NCBI GenBank assembly: GCA_944389585.1
Contig: CALXMW010000006.1
Span: forward strand, 62,001 to 126,000
Reading direction: 5' to 3'
Source: an uncultured Kiritimatiellota bacterium
Lineage (GTDB): Bacteria > Verrucomicrobiota > Kiritimatiellia > RFP12 > DVOR01
DNA length: 64,000 nt
The stretch's first letter is position 1; the number at the start of each line of letters is the position of its first letter. Shown in pieces: positions 19,009-27,592 of this stretch. Position numbers and translations under genes: made by a program. The notes under the pieces are model-generated. The model worked only from the letters and a program-made list of their open reading frames with translations. It made no database searches and was not told the origin of the DNA.

Positions 19009-19023
19009 GAGAAACGCAGACAC

Positions 19024-19671
19024 ATGAAGAAGACACTTCTCACGGCGGCCTTCGCCGCCCTCGCCCTCGGCGCCCAAGCGGTGACGGTCGGCTGGACGAG
19101 CTATCCGGGTTCCCCGGCCCAACAGCAAATCAGCTCGCTCTCCACCGGCGTCTCGGTCTCGCTCGGGAGCCTGACCAGCTTCGCCGGCGACATCGAGAAC
19201 GCCACCGCCGCGCCCTTTGAGGTGACGGCGGGGGAGACCTACTCCGTCATCAACCTGGCCTTCGGCATCTGGTCTGAGGGCAATTGGGGCACGGATGATT
19301 CCAAGCAGATTGGCGCGGTCGTCGTCAAGGACAACGCCATCGTCGCGACCTCCACCGCGACGCTGACGCAGTTCGGCGGCAACGGCGGCGACACGAACCA
19401 CGCCTATCCGGGCACGAACGACAAGGGCTTCATCGCCTTCGACTTCGAGGGGTTTGACGCCACGACGGCCGACACGTTCACGGTCTACTTCGTGAACACC
19501 ACGGATCCGAGCACGATCACGTCGGTCGACGACATCACCGCCAACCTCTACGACGTCAGCGGCGTCGGCCTCATCCAAAACGCCTACCGCGCGGAGGTGC
19601 TGCCCGAGCCGACGGCGCTGGCGTTGCTGGCGCTGGGCGTGGCGGGGGTGGCGCTCCGCCGCCGGGCGTAA
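19024..19671 (+). CDS. PEP-CTERM sorting-domain secreted protein
   Basis: 215 residues. N-terminal Sec signal MKKTLLTAAFAALALGAQA, a Thr/Ser/Gly-rich beta-type body with no recognised domain, and a C-terminal PEP-CTERM tag: LPEPTALALLALGVAGVALRRRA comprises the PEP motif, one transmembrane helix and a basic tail. Such tags direct exosortase/archaeosortase processing and are linked to exopolysaccharide-producing Gram-negative bacteria. The frame is open upstream to 18880, but the signal peptide, the AAAGGAG at 19005 and the preceding terminator support ATG 19024. Expression may be controlled by the upstream RNA and by the hairpin at the ribosome binding site. Confidence 0.92.
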   Translation: MKKTLLTAAFAALALGAQAVTVGWTSYPGSPAQQQISSLSTGVSVSLGSLTSFAGDIENATAAPFEVTAGETYSVINLAFGIWSEGNWGTDDSKQIGAVVVKDNAIVATSTATLTQFGGNGGDTNHAYPGTNDKGFIAFDFEGFDATTADTFTVYFVNTTDPSTITSVDDITANLYDVSGVGLIQNAYRAEVLPEPTALALLALGVAGVALRRRA

Positions 19672-19691
19672 GGGTCTTTCGGCCCCCAAGG

Positions 19692-19721
19692 GCTCCCGGC
19701 CGTTTGGCCGGGAGCTTTTTG
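19692..19721 (+). terminator. intrinsic terminator after the PEP-CTERM gene
   Basis: GCTCCCGGCC (19692-19701), loop of GTTT, GGCCGGGAGC (19706-19715), T5. Confidence 0.93.
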
Positions 19722-19734
19722 TTTGGGGGCGGGG

Positions 19735-19765
19735 TTGCGGGGGGACGGTGAGGTTGTGGTACAAT
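19735..19765 (+). promoter_or_regulatory. promoter of the kinase-corA-DUF2851 operon
   Basis: TTGCGG (19735-19740), a 19-nt spacer ending TTGTGG, TACAAT (19760-19765). Confidence 0.6.
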
Positions 19766-19786
19766 GGGGGGAAAGGAAGCGAGAGC

Positions 19787-20548
19787 ATGGCGTTTGGCAT
19801 CACGAGAGCGAGTTGGGAGCGCGGCGGGGCCGTCTGCCTGAGCAAGGGGCGGGCGGGGAACGCGCGCGTGTGGCGGGTGGAGACGCCCGAGGGGGCGTTC
19901 GTCGTCAAGGATTTCCGCAAGAGCCCGTGGTGGATCCGCTGGACGTGGGGGCGGTGGATGATCGGGCACGAGTATCGGCTGCTGAAGGCGTTGGAGGGGC
20001 TGGAGGGGGTGCCGCAGCGGGTCTTCCGGGTGGACGCCTATGCCTTCGGGATGGCGTTTTTGGAGGGGATGTCGTTGGGGGACAGGAACCAGCGGGCGGC
20101 GGCGGAGCGGCTGGGGAACCTGCCGACGTCGTTCTTCTTCAAGCTGGAGCGGCTGATCTGCGCGATGCACCGGCGCGGGGTGGCGCACTTGGACTCGCGG
20201 AACGCGAAGAACGTGATGGTGTTGCCGGGGAATCGCCCGGGGCTGGTGGATTTCCAGTCAGGCGTGCGGATCTGCCGGTGGTTCCCGCGCTGGGTGAAGC
20301 GGCTGCTGTGGGTCTCCGACCTCTCCTCGGTGTACAAGCACTATTACCGCCATTACTATAACGGGCACGGGGGGTTCGACGACGGCCCCGGCGGCTTCCC
20401 GCAGAGCCGGGCACGGATCCTGGTGGGGATGATGCGCCTGCGGAAGCTGTGGGTGTTCAAGGGCTACGCCTTCGTCTCGGCGCACAAGCCAAAGGATTAC
20501 GAGCTCGCCCTGCGGCGCAAGGTGCTGGGCGAAGCGGGAGGGCAGTGA
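19787..20548 (+). CDS. protein kinase-like protein (LPS-kinase/RIO type)
   Basis: 253 residues. A compact kinase fold: a probable ATP-site lysine in FVVKDFRKSP, a catalytic-loop-like GVAHLDSRNAKNVMV (Asp and Asn in kinase spacing) and a metal-site GLVDFQSG in place of DFG. This pattern resembles the small RIO/Kdo-kinase-like proteins of bacteria that phosphorylate LPS core sugars or small molecules rather than classical Ser/Thr kinases. GAAAGGAAG precedes the ATG. It is followed after 1 nt by corA, so it heads a three-gene operon. Substrate unknown. Confidence 0.72.
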   Translation: MAFGITRASWERGGAVCLSKGRAGNARVWRVETPEGAFVVKDFRKSPWWIRWTWGRWMIGHEYRLLKALEGLEGVPQRVFRVDAYAFGMAFLEGMSLGDRNQRAAAERLGNLPTSFFFKLERLICAMHRRGVAHLDSRNAKNVMVLPGNRPGLVDFQSGVRICRWFPRWVKRLLWVSDLSSVYKHYYRHYYNGHGGFDDGPGGFPQSRARILVGMMRLRKLWVFKGYAFVSAHKPKDYELALRRKVLGEAGGQ

Positions 20549-20549
20549 G

Positions 20550-21488
20550 ATGCTTTCGATCTATCAGTGGGTGGACGGCAGCCTGCGCGAGGTGGTGACG
20601 CCGGACGGGCCGTGCTGGATCAACCTGGCCGACCCCTCCTCGGAGGAGATCCTGCGCGTGCAGACGCTGACGGGCGTCTCGCGCGAGTTCCTCTCCGACC
20701 CGCTCGACCGCGACGAGCGGCCGCGCCTGGACGTGGACGACGACGGCACGGTGCTCATCGTCGTGCACGTGCCCTACCACGAGCCCAACGAGAACCTCCA
20801 CCCCTTCAACACCCTGCCGCTGGGCGTGGTGCACACCTCCAACGCCGTCATCACCGTCTGCAACCGCCCCACCCCCATCGCCGCCTCCTTCCTCGACCAG
20901 ATCCGGCGCGTCTGCCCGCCCGAGCAGAAGTTCCGCTTCACCTTCCACCTCCTCTGGCACGCGGCCATCCTCTACCTGCGCTACCTGCGCGACATCCGCC
21001 AGCGCGCCGACCTCGTCGAGCAGGAACTCCACGAATCCATCTCCAACGAAGGCCTCATGCGCCTGCTCAACATCGAGAAATCCCTCGTCTACTTCACCAC
21101 CTCGCTCAAGGCCGACGACATCCTCCTCTCGCGCATCCGCACCACCCGCCAGCTCGACATCGACGAGGACGACCTCGACGTCCTCGAGGACGTGCGCGTC
21201 GAATACCAGCAAGCCCTCGAGATGGCCTCCATCCACAGCAACATCCTCACCGGCACCCTCGACGCCTTCGCCTCCATCATCAGCAACAACCTCAACAACG
21301 TCATGAAGTTCCTCACCTCCATGACCATCGTCCTCACCGTGCCCATGCTCCTGGCCTCCATCTTCGGCATGAACACCTGGCTGCCCTTCGCCCACGGCGG
21401 CCCCTGGGGCTTCGCCGCCATCGCCGGCATCGCCGCGCTCCTCGTCCTCGTCACCGTCGTCTTCTTCTCCCGCAAACGCTTCTTCTGA
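20550..21488 (+). CDS. corA: CorA-family divalent cation transporter
   Basis: 312 residues. A large N-terminal cytoplasmic domain (about 245 residues with long helices) is followed by two transmembrane helices. The first ends in the family signature GMN (ASIFGMNTWLPF). CorA proteins form homopentameric Mg2+ (or Co2+/Ni2+/Zn2+) channels in the inner membrane. The ATG follows the kinase stop by 1 nt (TGAGATG) and the stop codon overlaps the start of the DUF2851 gene (TGATG), indicating translational coupling. Confidence 0.93.
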   Translation: MLSIYQWVDGSLREVVTPDGPCWINLADPSSEEILRVQTLTGVSREFLSDPLDRDERPRLDVDDDGTVLIVVHVPYHEPNENLHPFNTLPLGVVHTSNAVITVCNRPTPIAASFLDQIRRVCPPEQKFRFTFHLLWHAAILYLRYLRDIRQRADLVEQELHESISNEGLMRLLNIEKSLVYFTTSLKADDILLSRIRTTRQLDIDEDDLDVLEDVRVEYQQALEMASIHSNILTGTLDAFASIISNNLNNVMKFLTSMTIVLTVPMLLASIFGMNTWLPFAHGGPWGFAAIAGIAALLVLVTVVFFSRKRFF

Positions 21489-22747
21489 TGGCCGCGGACC
21501 TCGCCACGCTCGCCGGGCCCTACGCCGCGCGCCTCCGCCGCGCGGATGCCCTCGCCGAGCCCGGCTGCCCCGGCGAGGCGCGCCTCCAGGCCCTCTGGCA
21601 GAGCGACCGCCGCCCCAAAGACCTCGCCCTCCCCGACGGCACCCCCGTGGAAGTCCTCGACCCCGGCCGCTGGAACCACGCCCCCGGCCCGGACTTCCGC
21701 GACGCCCTCCTCTCCTTCGGCGGCGCCCTCCGCCGCGGCGACGTCGAGCTCCACCTGCGCCCGGCCGATTGGGACGCCCACGGCCACGCCGCCGACCCGG
21801 CCTACGCCGGCGTCATCCTCCACGTCACCTGGGCCCCCGACCCCGCGGCCAAGACCCTCCCCCCCGCCGTCCCCACCCTGGCCCTGCGCCCCTTCGCCGA
21901 GCGCGAGGGGCCCTTCGACTTCGCCGCCCTGCCCCAGCCCGAGCCCGGGCCGCGCCCCTGCCGCGCCAGGCTGGAGGCCGAGCCCGGCGCGCGCGACCGC
22001 CTCCTGTCCGCCGCCGGGGCCCACCGCCTCCTGGCCAAAAGCCGCGCCTTCGCCCAAGCGCTCCAGGCCGGCGACCCCTTCCAGGCCTTCTACGAGGGCC
22101 TCCTCGGCGCGATGGGCTACGGCCGCAACGCCGCACCCTTCCGCAGGCTGGCGCGGGAGGTGCCCTTCGCGCGGCTGGAGAGCCTCCCCACCCTGCGGCG
22201 CTTCGCCGTCCTCGCGGGCGTCGGCGGCCTGCTGAAGGAAGATCGGCGCGCGCTGTGGGATCTGTGGTGGGAGAGCGGCTTCCCGCCGCCCCTGCGCCCC
22301 TATGAATGGGACTTCCGCGCGATGCGCCCGCAGAACCACCCCTTCCGCAGGCTGGCCGGCGCGGTCGGGCTCCTCCACCACGCCGGCGCGCTGCTGGAGG
22401 CGCCGCTGGACACGCTGCCCCGGGCCCTTTCCGAGGCCTCCTGCCACCTCTGCGAGGCCCTCTCGCTGAAGGGCGCGCCCATCGGCGCGGCCCGCGCCAA
22501 CGCCATCGTCACCAACCTCTTCGTGCCGTACCGCATCGCCCTGGGCACCCTCGGGGCGGAGCGTCTGCGCGCCCTGCCGGGCGAGGACGTCTCCCAGCCC
22601 ATGCGCGAGGTGTGGCACCGCCTTTCCGGCGCGCTCGACGGCCTCCCCAAGGACGGCCTGCGCCAGCAGGGCCTCCTCCAGATTTACGCCGACTTCTGCG
22701 CCAACCCCGCCCTTTCCTGCGCCTGCTGCCCCCTTGCCGAGGGCTGA
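21488..22747 (+). CDS. DUF2851 family protein
   Basis: 419 residues. LQALWQSDRRPKDLALPDG, VLDPGRWNHAPGPDFRDA and GDVELHLRPADWDAHGH near the N-terminus are the conserved blocks of DUF2851, a family common in Bacteroidetes and PVC bacteria with no assigned function. The conserved Asp/Glu/His residues look enzyme-like. The C-terminus has clustered cysteines (CANPALSCACC). Translationally coupled to corA. An in-frame extension back to 20567 overlaps corA out of frame and is rejected. Confidence 0.85.
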   Translation: MAADLATLAGPYAARLRRADALAEPGCPGEARLQALWQSDRRPKDLALPDGTPVEVLDPGRWNHAPGPDFRDALLSFGGALRRGDVELHLRPADWDAHGHAADPAYAGVILHVTWAPDPAAKTLPPAVPTLALRPFAEREGPFDFAALPQPEPGPRPCRARLEAEPGARDRLLSAAGAHRLLAKSRAFAQALQAGDPFQAFYEGLLGAMGYGRNAAPFRRLAREVPFARLESLPTLRRFAVLAGVGGLLKEDRRALWDLWWESGFPPPLRPYEWDFRAMRPQNHPFRRLAGAVGLLHHAGALLEAPLDTLPRALSEASCHLCEALSLKGAPIGAARANAIVTNLFVPYRIALGTLGAERLRALPGEDVSQPMREVWHRLSGALDGLPKDGLRQQGLLQIYADFCANPALSCACCPLAEG

Positions 22748-22749
22748 GC

Positions 22750-24531
22750 TCACAGCGTGGCGATGGGCACGGGATCCCCGCCGGAGAGGCGCGAGGCCTC
22801 GGCGGCGAAGGCCATGGCGTGGGCCTGGATGCTCGCGTGGAAGCGCTCGGCGTAATAGGCGGGCGGCAGGGTGCGCAGGGTCTGCACCCAATCGCGCAGG
22901 AGCCCGTCGTTGCCGAGGACGTAGCCGCTCTCGTGCGTGGCGCCCCCGGTGTCGAGCGCGGCGTCCCAGCGGGTGTGGGAGCGGTCGGAGAAGCGGTAGA
23001 CGTCGAGGGTGCGGGCGTTCCCGACGATCTCGCCGTCGGTGAGGAAGACGTGGGTCTCGCGGTCGCGGCCCCAGGTGTAGCTCTCCATGCAATGCTGGGC
23101 GGTGACGCCGCCCTCGAAGAGCAACGTCACGATCTGATGGTCCACCGCGTCGTTGCCGCAGGCGTAGACGCACCGTCCGTAGGGGCCTTGGCGGAGCTGG
23201 GCCTCGATGGCGGCGGGGGAGGCGTCGGGCAGGGCGTAATGGAGGTCGCGCCCCTCGCGCAGGAGCTTGACGGCGGAATAGGGGCAGGCGCGCTCGACGG
23301 CGGCGGGGCAGTCAAGGCACCGCGCCGCGGCGCCGGCGGGCGCGCGATCCGGGCGGAAGTGGCTGAGCGCGCCGAAGGATTGGGCCGAGACGCACCGCCG
23401 GCCGACCCACCAGGCGAAGAGGTCGAAGTCGTGGCTGCACTTCTGCACGATCATCGGCGTGGTCTTGGCGGTGTGGCCGAAGGGGCCGCGGCAGAAGGCG
23501 TGCGCGGCCTTGCGGTAGCCCACCGGCTCCAGGTGGCGGATGCTCACCAGGCGCCCGAGCGCGCCGCCGTGGATGAGCGCGGCGATCTTCGCGTAATAGG
23601 GCGTGAAGCGCAGGATGTGCCCCACCTGCACCAGGCGGCCGCTCTCGCGCACCGCCGCGTCCAGCCCCACGCACTCCTCCCACGTCGCCCCCACGGGCTT
23701 CTCCAGCAGCAGGTGCAGCCGCCGCGCCAGCGCGGCCTCCGCCGCCGGGAAGTGCAGGCGGTCGGGCAACGCCACGATGGCCCCCTCCAGCCCCGGGGCC
23801 TCGAGCGCCTCGCGCCAATCGGCGAAGGCGGCCCCCGGCGGGAGGGCGAGGCGCCCGGCCCAGGCGGCGCGGAGCGCGGGGTCGGGCTCGGCCACGGCCG
23901 TCACCCGCAGGTCGCCGGGATGGGCGAGCGCCCAGCGCGCGTAGACGCCGCCGCGGTAGCCCAGGCCCAGGATGGCCACGTTGAAGGGCTCGCGGTGGCG
24001 CATGGAGAACTCGCACCCGCAGTAGACCTGACGATACAGCCCCAACTCCGCCGCGCGGCGGTTGGATTCCAGGAAACCGTTCCGTTTCTTGAAGTCGTAA
24101 GGCACGAAGGCCCCCCCGCCCACCTCCCGCCCGATGGCATGGATCAGCGCGCTGCGCTTGTGCGGCGAGACGGTCAGGCTCGTCGTGAAGGCCGCGCACC
24201 CCAGCGCCCCCATCCGCGCGGCCGCGCGCGCCAGCGAGAAGCGGAAGCAGCGCGCGCACCGCTCCCCGCCCTCCCGGCACCCCTCGAAGCCCTCGGCCAC
24301 GGCCTCGCGCCAGGCCGCGTGGTCGGGCGCGTCCTCCACCAGCGCGACGCCCTCGGCGCGCGCCAGCCGCTCGGCCGCGGCCTTGCGCCGCAGGTACTCC
24401 TCGTGCGGGAAGAGGTTGGGGTTGAAGAAAAAGAGCACCGGCTCCCAGCCGTCGGCGCGCGCCACGCGCAGGCAGTGCGACGCGCAAACGCCGCAACAGG
24501 TGTGCAACAGCAGTCGGCCCTTCGTTCCCAT
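22750..24531 (-). CDS. queH: fusion: epoxyqueuosine reductase QueH + Gfo/Idh/MocA oxidoreductase
   Basis: 593 residues in one uninterrupted frame. Residues 1-176 are a complete QueH (DUF208): HTCCGVCASHC with the vicinal cysteines, FFFNPNLFPHEEYLRRK, CARCFRFSL, TTSLTVSPHK, FKKRNGF and terminal YCGCEFS. QueH reduces epoxyqueuosine to queuosine in tRNA using an Fe-S/metal centre. From about residue 183 a Gfo/Idh/MocA oxidoreductase begins: NVAILGLGYRGGVYARWA (NAD(P) site), LLLEKPVGATWEEC (conserved EKP), then a C-terminal domain with extra cysteines (CLDCPAAVERACPYS). An internal ATG (24003) sits exactly at the junction and could give a free oxidoreductase. ATG 24531 is 7 nt from a TACAAT box. 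The DUF2851 gene ends 2 nt away, convergent. Confidence 0.9.
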   Translation of the reverse strand: MGTKGRLLLHTCCGVCASHCLRVARADGWEPVLFFFNPNLFPHEEYLRRKAAAERLARAEGVALVEDAPDHAAWREAVAEGFEGCREGGERCARCFRFSLARAAARMGALGCAAFTTSLTVSPHKRSALIHAIGREVGGGAFVPYDFKKRNGFLESNRRAAELGLYRQVYCGCEFSMRHREPFNVAILGLGYRGGVYARWALAHPGDLRVTAVAEPDPALRAAWAGRLALPPGAAFADWREALEAPGLEGAIVALPDRLHFPAAEAALARRLHLLLEKPVGATWEECVGLDAAVRESGRLVQVGHILRFTPYYAKIAALIHGGALGRLVSIRHLEPVGYRKAAHAFCRGPFGHTAKTTPMIVQKCSHDFDLFAWWVGRRCVSAQSFGALSHFRPDRAPAGAAARCLDCPAAVERACPYSAVKLLREGRDLHYALPDASPAAIEAQLRQGPYGRCVYACGNDAVDHQIVTLLFEGGVTAQHCMESYTWGRDRETHVFLTDGEIVGNARTLDVYRFSDRSHTRWDAALDTGGATHESGYVLGNDGLLRDWVQTLRTLPPAYYAERFHASIQAHAMAFAAEASRLSGGDPVPIATL

Positions 24532-24538
24532 GCCGCCC

Positions 24539-24609
24539 ATTGTAGCACAACCGGCGCGCCGCGCGGCGGGGCGGGGCGGTTGAGTTCCCGGGGCGGGATG
24601 TGGTAGACT
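24539..24609. promoter_or_regulatory. divergent promoter pair (queH fusion and cytochrome gene)
   Basis: Minus strand: TTGTGCTACAATGGG with TACAAT at 24539-24544, 7 nt before the queH ATG. Plus strand: TTGAGT (24580-24585), 18-nt spacer ending TGTGG, TAGACT (24604-24609). Confidence 0.65.
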
Positions 24610-24639
24610 ATCGTCATGAAAGTCGTTGGAGGACACACG

Positions 24640-26526
24640 ATGAAGCACCTGCTGATTGTCGCCTGTCTGCTCGGGTTCGCCGTGGCGGCCCGCGCCGAGT
24701 ATCTGTTGCCCGAGACCCTCTGCCTGATGCCCGGCGGGGAGGCGCTGCTCGTGGGCGAGAAGGGCGCGGGGCGGGCCTCCGTGCGCGACTTCCGGGGCAA
24801 GGAGCTGCGCGCCTACGAGGCGGTGAAGGAGAGCGGCGGCTTCCTGGGGCTGTTCAAGACGAAGACGCCGCTCCCCGTGACCGGCGCGACGGCGGCCCCC
24901 GACGGCACGGTCTTCTACACCGCCGACGACGGCAACGCGGGGCGGCTCTACCGCCAGGACGGCGCCTTCGTGGTGACGGGAAACTGCCCGATGACGCCGA
25001 CCGTCTCGCCCGACGGGAAGTCTGTCTACGTCTGCAACCGCTTCGACAACAACGTGCAGAAGTACGACGCCAAGACGCTTGAGCTGCTGGCGACGGCCCC
25101 GGCGGTGCGCGAGGCCAACGGCTGCGCTCTGGGCAAGGACGGCAAGCTGCTCTTCGTCATCAACATGCTCCCGGCGGACGCGGCCGAGCCGGTGAAGTAC
25201 GTGGCCGCCAAGGTCACCGTGGTGGACGCGGCGAGCTTCAAGGTGCTGGACAACGTCCACCTGCCCGACGGCTCCACCGGCGTGCGCGGCATCGCCGCCT
25301 CGCCCGACGGCAAGTTCGTCTACCTCACCCACACCCAGGCGCGCTACCAGCTGCCGACCACCCAGCTCGAGCGCGGCTGGATGAACACCGCGGCGCTCTC
25401 CATCTTCGACGGCGAGACGGGCGCCTACGTGAACACCGTGCTGCTCGACGACGTGGATCTGGGCGCGGCCAACCCCTGGGGCGTCAGCGTCTCGCCCGAC
25501 GGCAAGACCCTCGTCGTCGCCCATGCCGGCTCGCGCGACGTGAACGTCATCGACCGCGCCAAGCTGCACGAGCGCCTCGCCCAGGCCGCCGCCGGCGAGC
25601 AGGTCACCGCCGTCACCCGCTCCGCCGCCGAGGTGCACAACGACCTCTCCTTCCTCTCGGGCATCCGCTTCCGGGTCTCGGTGGAGCCCGACGGGCCGCG
25701 CGGCATCGTCGCCACCGACGACAAGGCCTACGTCGTCTGCCACTTCGCCGACGCGCTGGTGGAGATCCCCTTCAAGGAGCGCGTGGTCAAGCCCACGACC
25801 CACGCCCTCAACGGCGCGCTCATCGACCTCTCCAAAGACCCCGTCCTGCGCGGCGAGATGCTCTTCAACGACGGCACCAAATGCTTCCAGCTGTGGCAGA
25901 GCTGCGCCAGCTGCCACCCCGACGGCCGCGTCGACGGCCTGAACTGGGACCTCATGAACGACGGCATCGGCAACCCCAAGCAGACCAAGAGCCTCTACCT
26001 CTCGCGCTGGACGCCGCCCACCATGATCACCGGCATCCGCAAGGACATGTTCCACTGCAACCGCGCCGGCTTCCACCACATCCAGTTCTACGACGCCGCG
26101 GAGGAAGACGCCAAGTGCATCGACGCCTACGTCATGGGCATGAAGCCCGTCGCCTCCCCCTATGACCGCCCCGAGAACGCCGAGGCCATCGCCCGCGGCA
26201 AGGCCCTCTTCATGGACCCCAACAAGGCCGACTGCGCCAGCTGCCATCTGCCCGACCGTTACTTCACCGCCGCCGTCGACCCCGAGGACGGCGCGAAGTC
26301 CAAGCTCTACGACCTCGGCCTCGGCACCCGCGACGAGCTGGGCCAGGAGTTCGACGTGCCCACCCTCCGCGAGGTCTGGCGCACCGCGCCCTACCTCTAC
26401 GACGGCCGCGCCGCCGACATGCTCGCCGTGCTCAAGGCGTGGAACCCCGCCGACCAGCACGGCATCACCTCCGACCTCACCGAGCAGGAGCTCAAGGATC
26501 TGGAGCTCTACATCCTCTCCCTCTGA
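24640..26526 (+). CDS. YncE-like beta-propeller with two c-type haem motifs (cytochrome c peroxidase-like)
   Basis: 628 residues. Signal peptide MKHLLIVACLLGFAVAARA. Residues about 20-390 form propeller repeats (SPDGKSVYVCNRFDNNV, ASPDGKFVYLTHTQ, SPDGKTLVVAHAGS), the pattern of YncE/surface-layer propellers. The C-terminal third has two CxxCH haem sites, CASCH at about residues 422 and 532, with downstream methionines, as in MauG/di-haem peroxidases and PVC planctomycete-style cytochromes. It should be periplasmic. Start: ATG 24640 has GGAGGA 8 nt upstream; ATG 24616 is in frame and only 6 nt after the -10, so a leaderless longer form is possible. Upstream of the RidA-like gene by 18 nt. Confidence 0.87.
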   Translation: MKHLLIVACLLGFAVAARAEYLLPETLCLMPGGEALLVGEKGAGRASVRDFRGKELRAYEAVKESGGFLGLFKTKTPLPVTGATAAPDGTVFYTADDGNAGRLYRQDGAFVVTGNCPMTPTVSPDGKSVYVCNRFDNNVQKYDAKTLELLATAPAVREANGCALGKDGKLLFVINMLPADAAEPVKYVAAKVTVVDAASFKVLDNVHLPDGSTGVRGIAASPDGKFVYLTHTQARYQLPTTQLERGWMNTAALSIFDGETGAYVNTVLLDDVDLGAANPWGVSVSPDGKTLVVAHAGSRDVNVIDRAKLHERLAQAAAGEQVTAVTRSAAEVHNDLSFLSGIRFRVSVEPDGPRGIVATDDKAYVVCHFADALVEIPFKERVVKPTTHALNGALIDLSKDPVLRGEMLFNDGTKCFQLWQSCASCHPDGRVDGLNWDLMNDGIGNPKQTKSLYLSRWTPPTMITGIRKDMFHCNRAGFHHIQFYDAAEEDAKCIDAYVMGMKPVASPYDRPENAEAIARGKALFMDPNKADCASCHLPDRYFTAAVDPEDGAKSKLYDLGLGTRDELGQEFDVPTLREVWRTAPYLYDGRAADMLAVLKAWNPADQHGITSDLTEQELKDLELYILSL

Positions 26527-26544
26527 CCCAGGAGCGCCCCAACC

Positions 26545-27531
26545 ATGCTGACCAACCTCAACGGCACGCTCTGGCCCACCCTTGAAGCCTCCGCGAACGG
26601 CATCGAGATTGCCCGGTGCGGCTGGGGCACGCCGGAGGCCATCGCCTCCGCGCAGATGGGCGACGTCCCCTCCCTCTGGCTCTGCAACCCCGTCTCCGGC
26701 GGCCTGCCCGCCGTCGCCCAGCGCCTCTTCCTCGCCAAAGGCGCCGTCGACCCCATCTTCCACGACGGGCGCCTCGTCGGCTCGCGCTTCGAGGACGACC
26801 ACGCCGACTTCGTCATGCTCGCGGGCGTCGGCCCCACCGACCCCGCCGCGCCGCGCGCCGACCAGGCCGCCCAGGCCTTCGAGAACCTCGAGGCCATCCT
26901 CAAGGGCCAGGGCTTCGACTTCCACGACGTCGTGCGCACCTGGCTCTACATGGACAGGCTCCTGGAATGGTACGACGCGCTCAACCGCGTGCGCGACGCC
27001 TTCTTCGAGAGCCGCGGCATCTTCGGCGGCTTCGTGCCGGCGAGCACCGGCATCGGCAGCGCCAACGTCACCGGCTCGGCCATCGTCACCGCGGCCATCG
27101 CCATGCGCCCCAAGGCCGGCGCCGCCGTCACCCGCGCCATGCTCGACTCCCCCCTCCAATGCTCCGCGCTCGACTACCGCAGCAGCTTCAGCCGCGCGGC
27201 CGAGGTCGTCACCCCCGAGGGCCGCGTCGTCTTCGTCTCCGGCACCGCCTCCATCGCCTACGGCGGCGAGACCGCCCACGTGGGCGACCCCGAGAAGCAA
27301 ATCGCCCTGACGATGGACGTCGTGCAGGCCATCCTGGAGACGCGCGCCATGACCCTCAAGGACACCACGCGCGCCATCGCCTACATCAAGCGCCCCGAGT
27401 ATCGCCCCCATTGGCAGAAGTGGCTCGCCGACCACGGCCTGCCGGCCACCTTCGCCCAGGAGATCATCGCCGACGTCTGCCGCGACGACCTGCTCTTCGA
27501 GCTTGAGCTCGACGCCTCCCGGCGCCTGTGA
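26545..27531 (+). CDS. tandem RidA/YjgF-like protein
   Basis: 328 residues. The second half is clearly RidA/YjgF-YER057c-UK114-like (VVFVSGTASIAYGG, QIALTMDVVQAILE, TRAIAYIKRPEY). The first half also shows a Rid-type pattern (QAFENLEAILKGQGFDFHDVVRTWLYM). A double-Rid arrangement with PASTGIGSANVTG in the middle also recalls the chorismatase (FkbO/Hyg5) fold, so a deaminase/hydrolase or chorismatase-like activity is possible. CAGGAG precedes the ATG. It lies 18 nt after the cytochrome gene and before a strong terminator, so it is second in that unit. Confidence 0.78.
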   Translation: MLTNLNGTLWPTLEASANGIEIARCGWGTPEAIASAQMGDVPSLWLCNPVSGGLPAVAQRLFLAKGAVDPIFHDGRLVGSRFEDDHADFVMLAGVGPTDPAAPRADQAAQAFENLEAILKGQGFDFHDVVRTWLYMDRLLEWYDALNRVRDAFFESRGIFGGFVPASTGIGSANVTGSAIVTAAIAMRPKAGAAVTRAMLDSPLQCSALDYRSSFSRAAEVVTPEGRVVFVSGTASIAYGGETAHVGDPEKQIALTMDVVQAILETRAMTLKDTTRAIAYIKRPEYRPHWQKWLADHGLPATFAQEIIADVCRDDLLFELELDASRRL

Positions 27532-27545
27532 GGCGACGGCGAACG

Positions 27546-27583
27546 AAAAGGGCCCCCGCCTCGCGGGGGCCCCCTTTTTTTTT
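27546..27583. terminator. strong bidirectional terminator
   Basis: GGGCCCCCGC (27550-27559), loop CTC, GCGGGGGCCC (27563-27572), then CC and T9; AAAA precedes the stem. Convergent genes end on both sides. Confidence 0.93.
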
Positions 27584-27592
27584 GTTTGCCGC

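Noticed and set aside
18880..19023. In-frame N-terminal extension of the PEP-CTERM protein from 18880
   Set aside because: It would start inside the terminator of the upstream RNA and bury the signal peptide; a good ribosome binding site serves ATG 19024.
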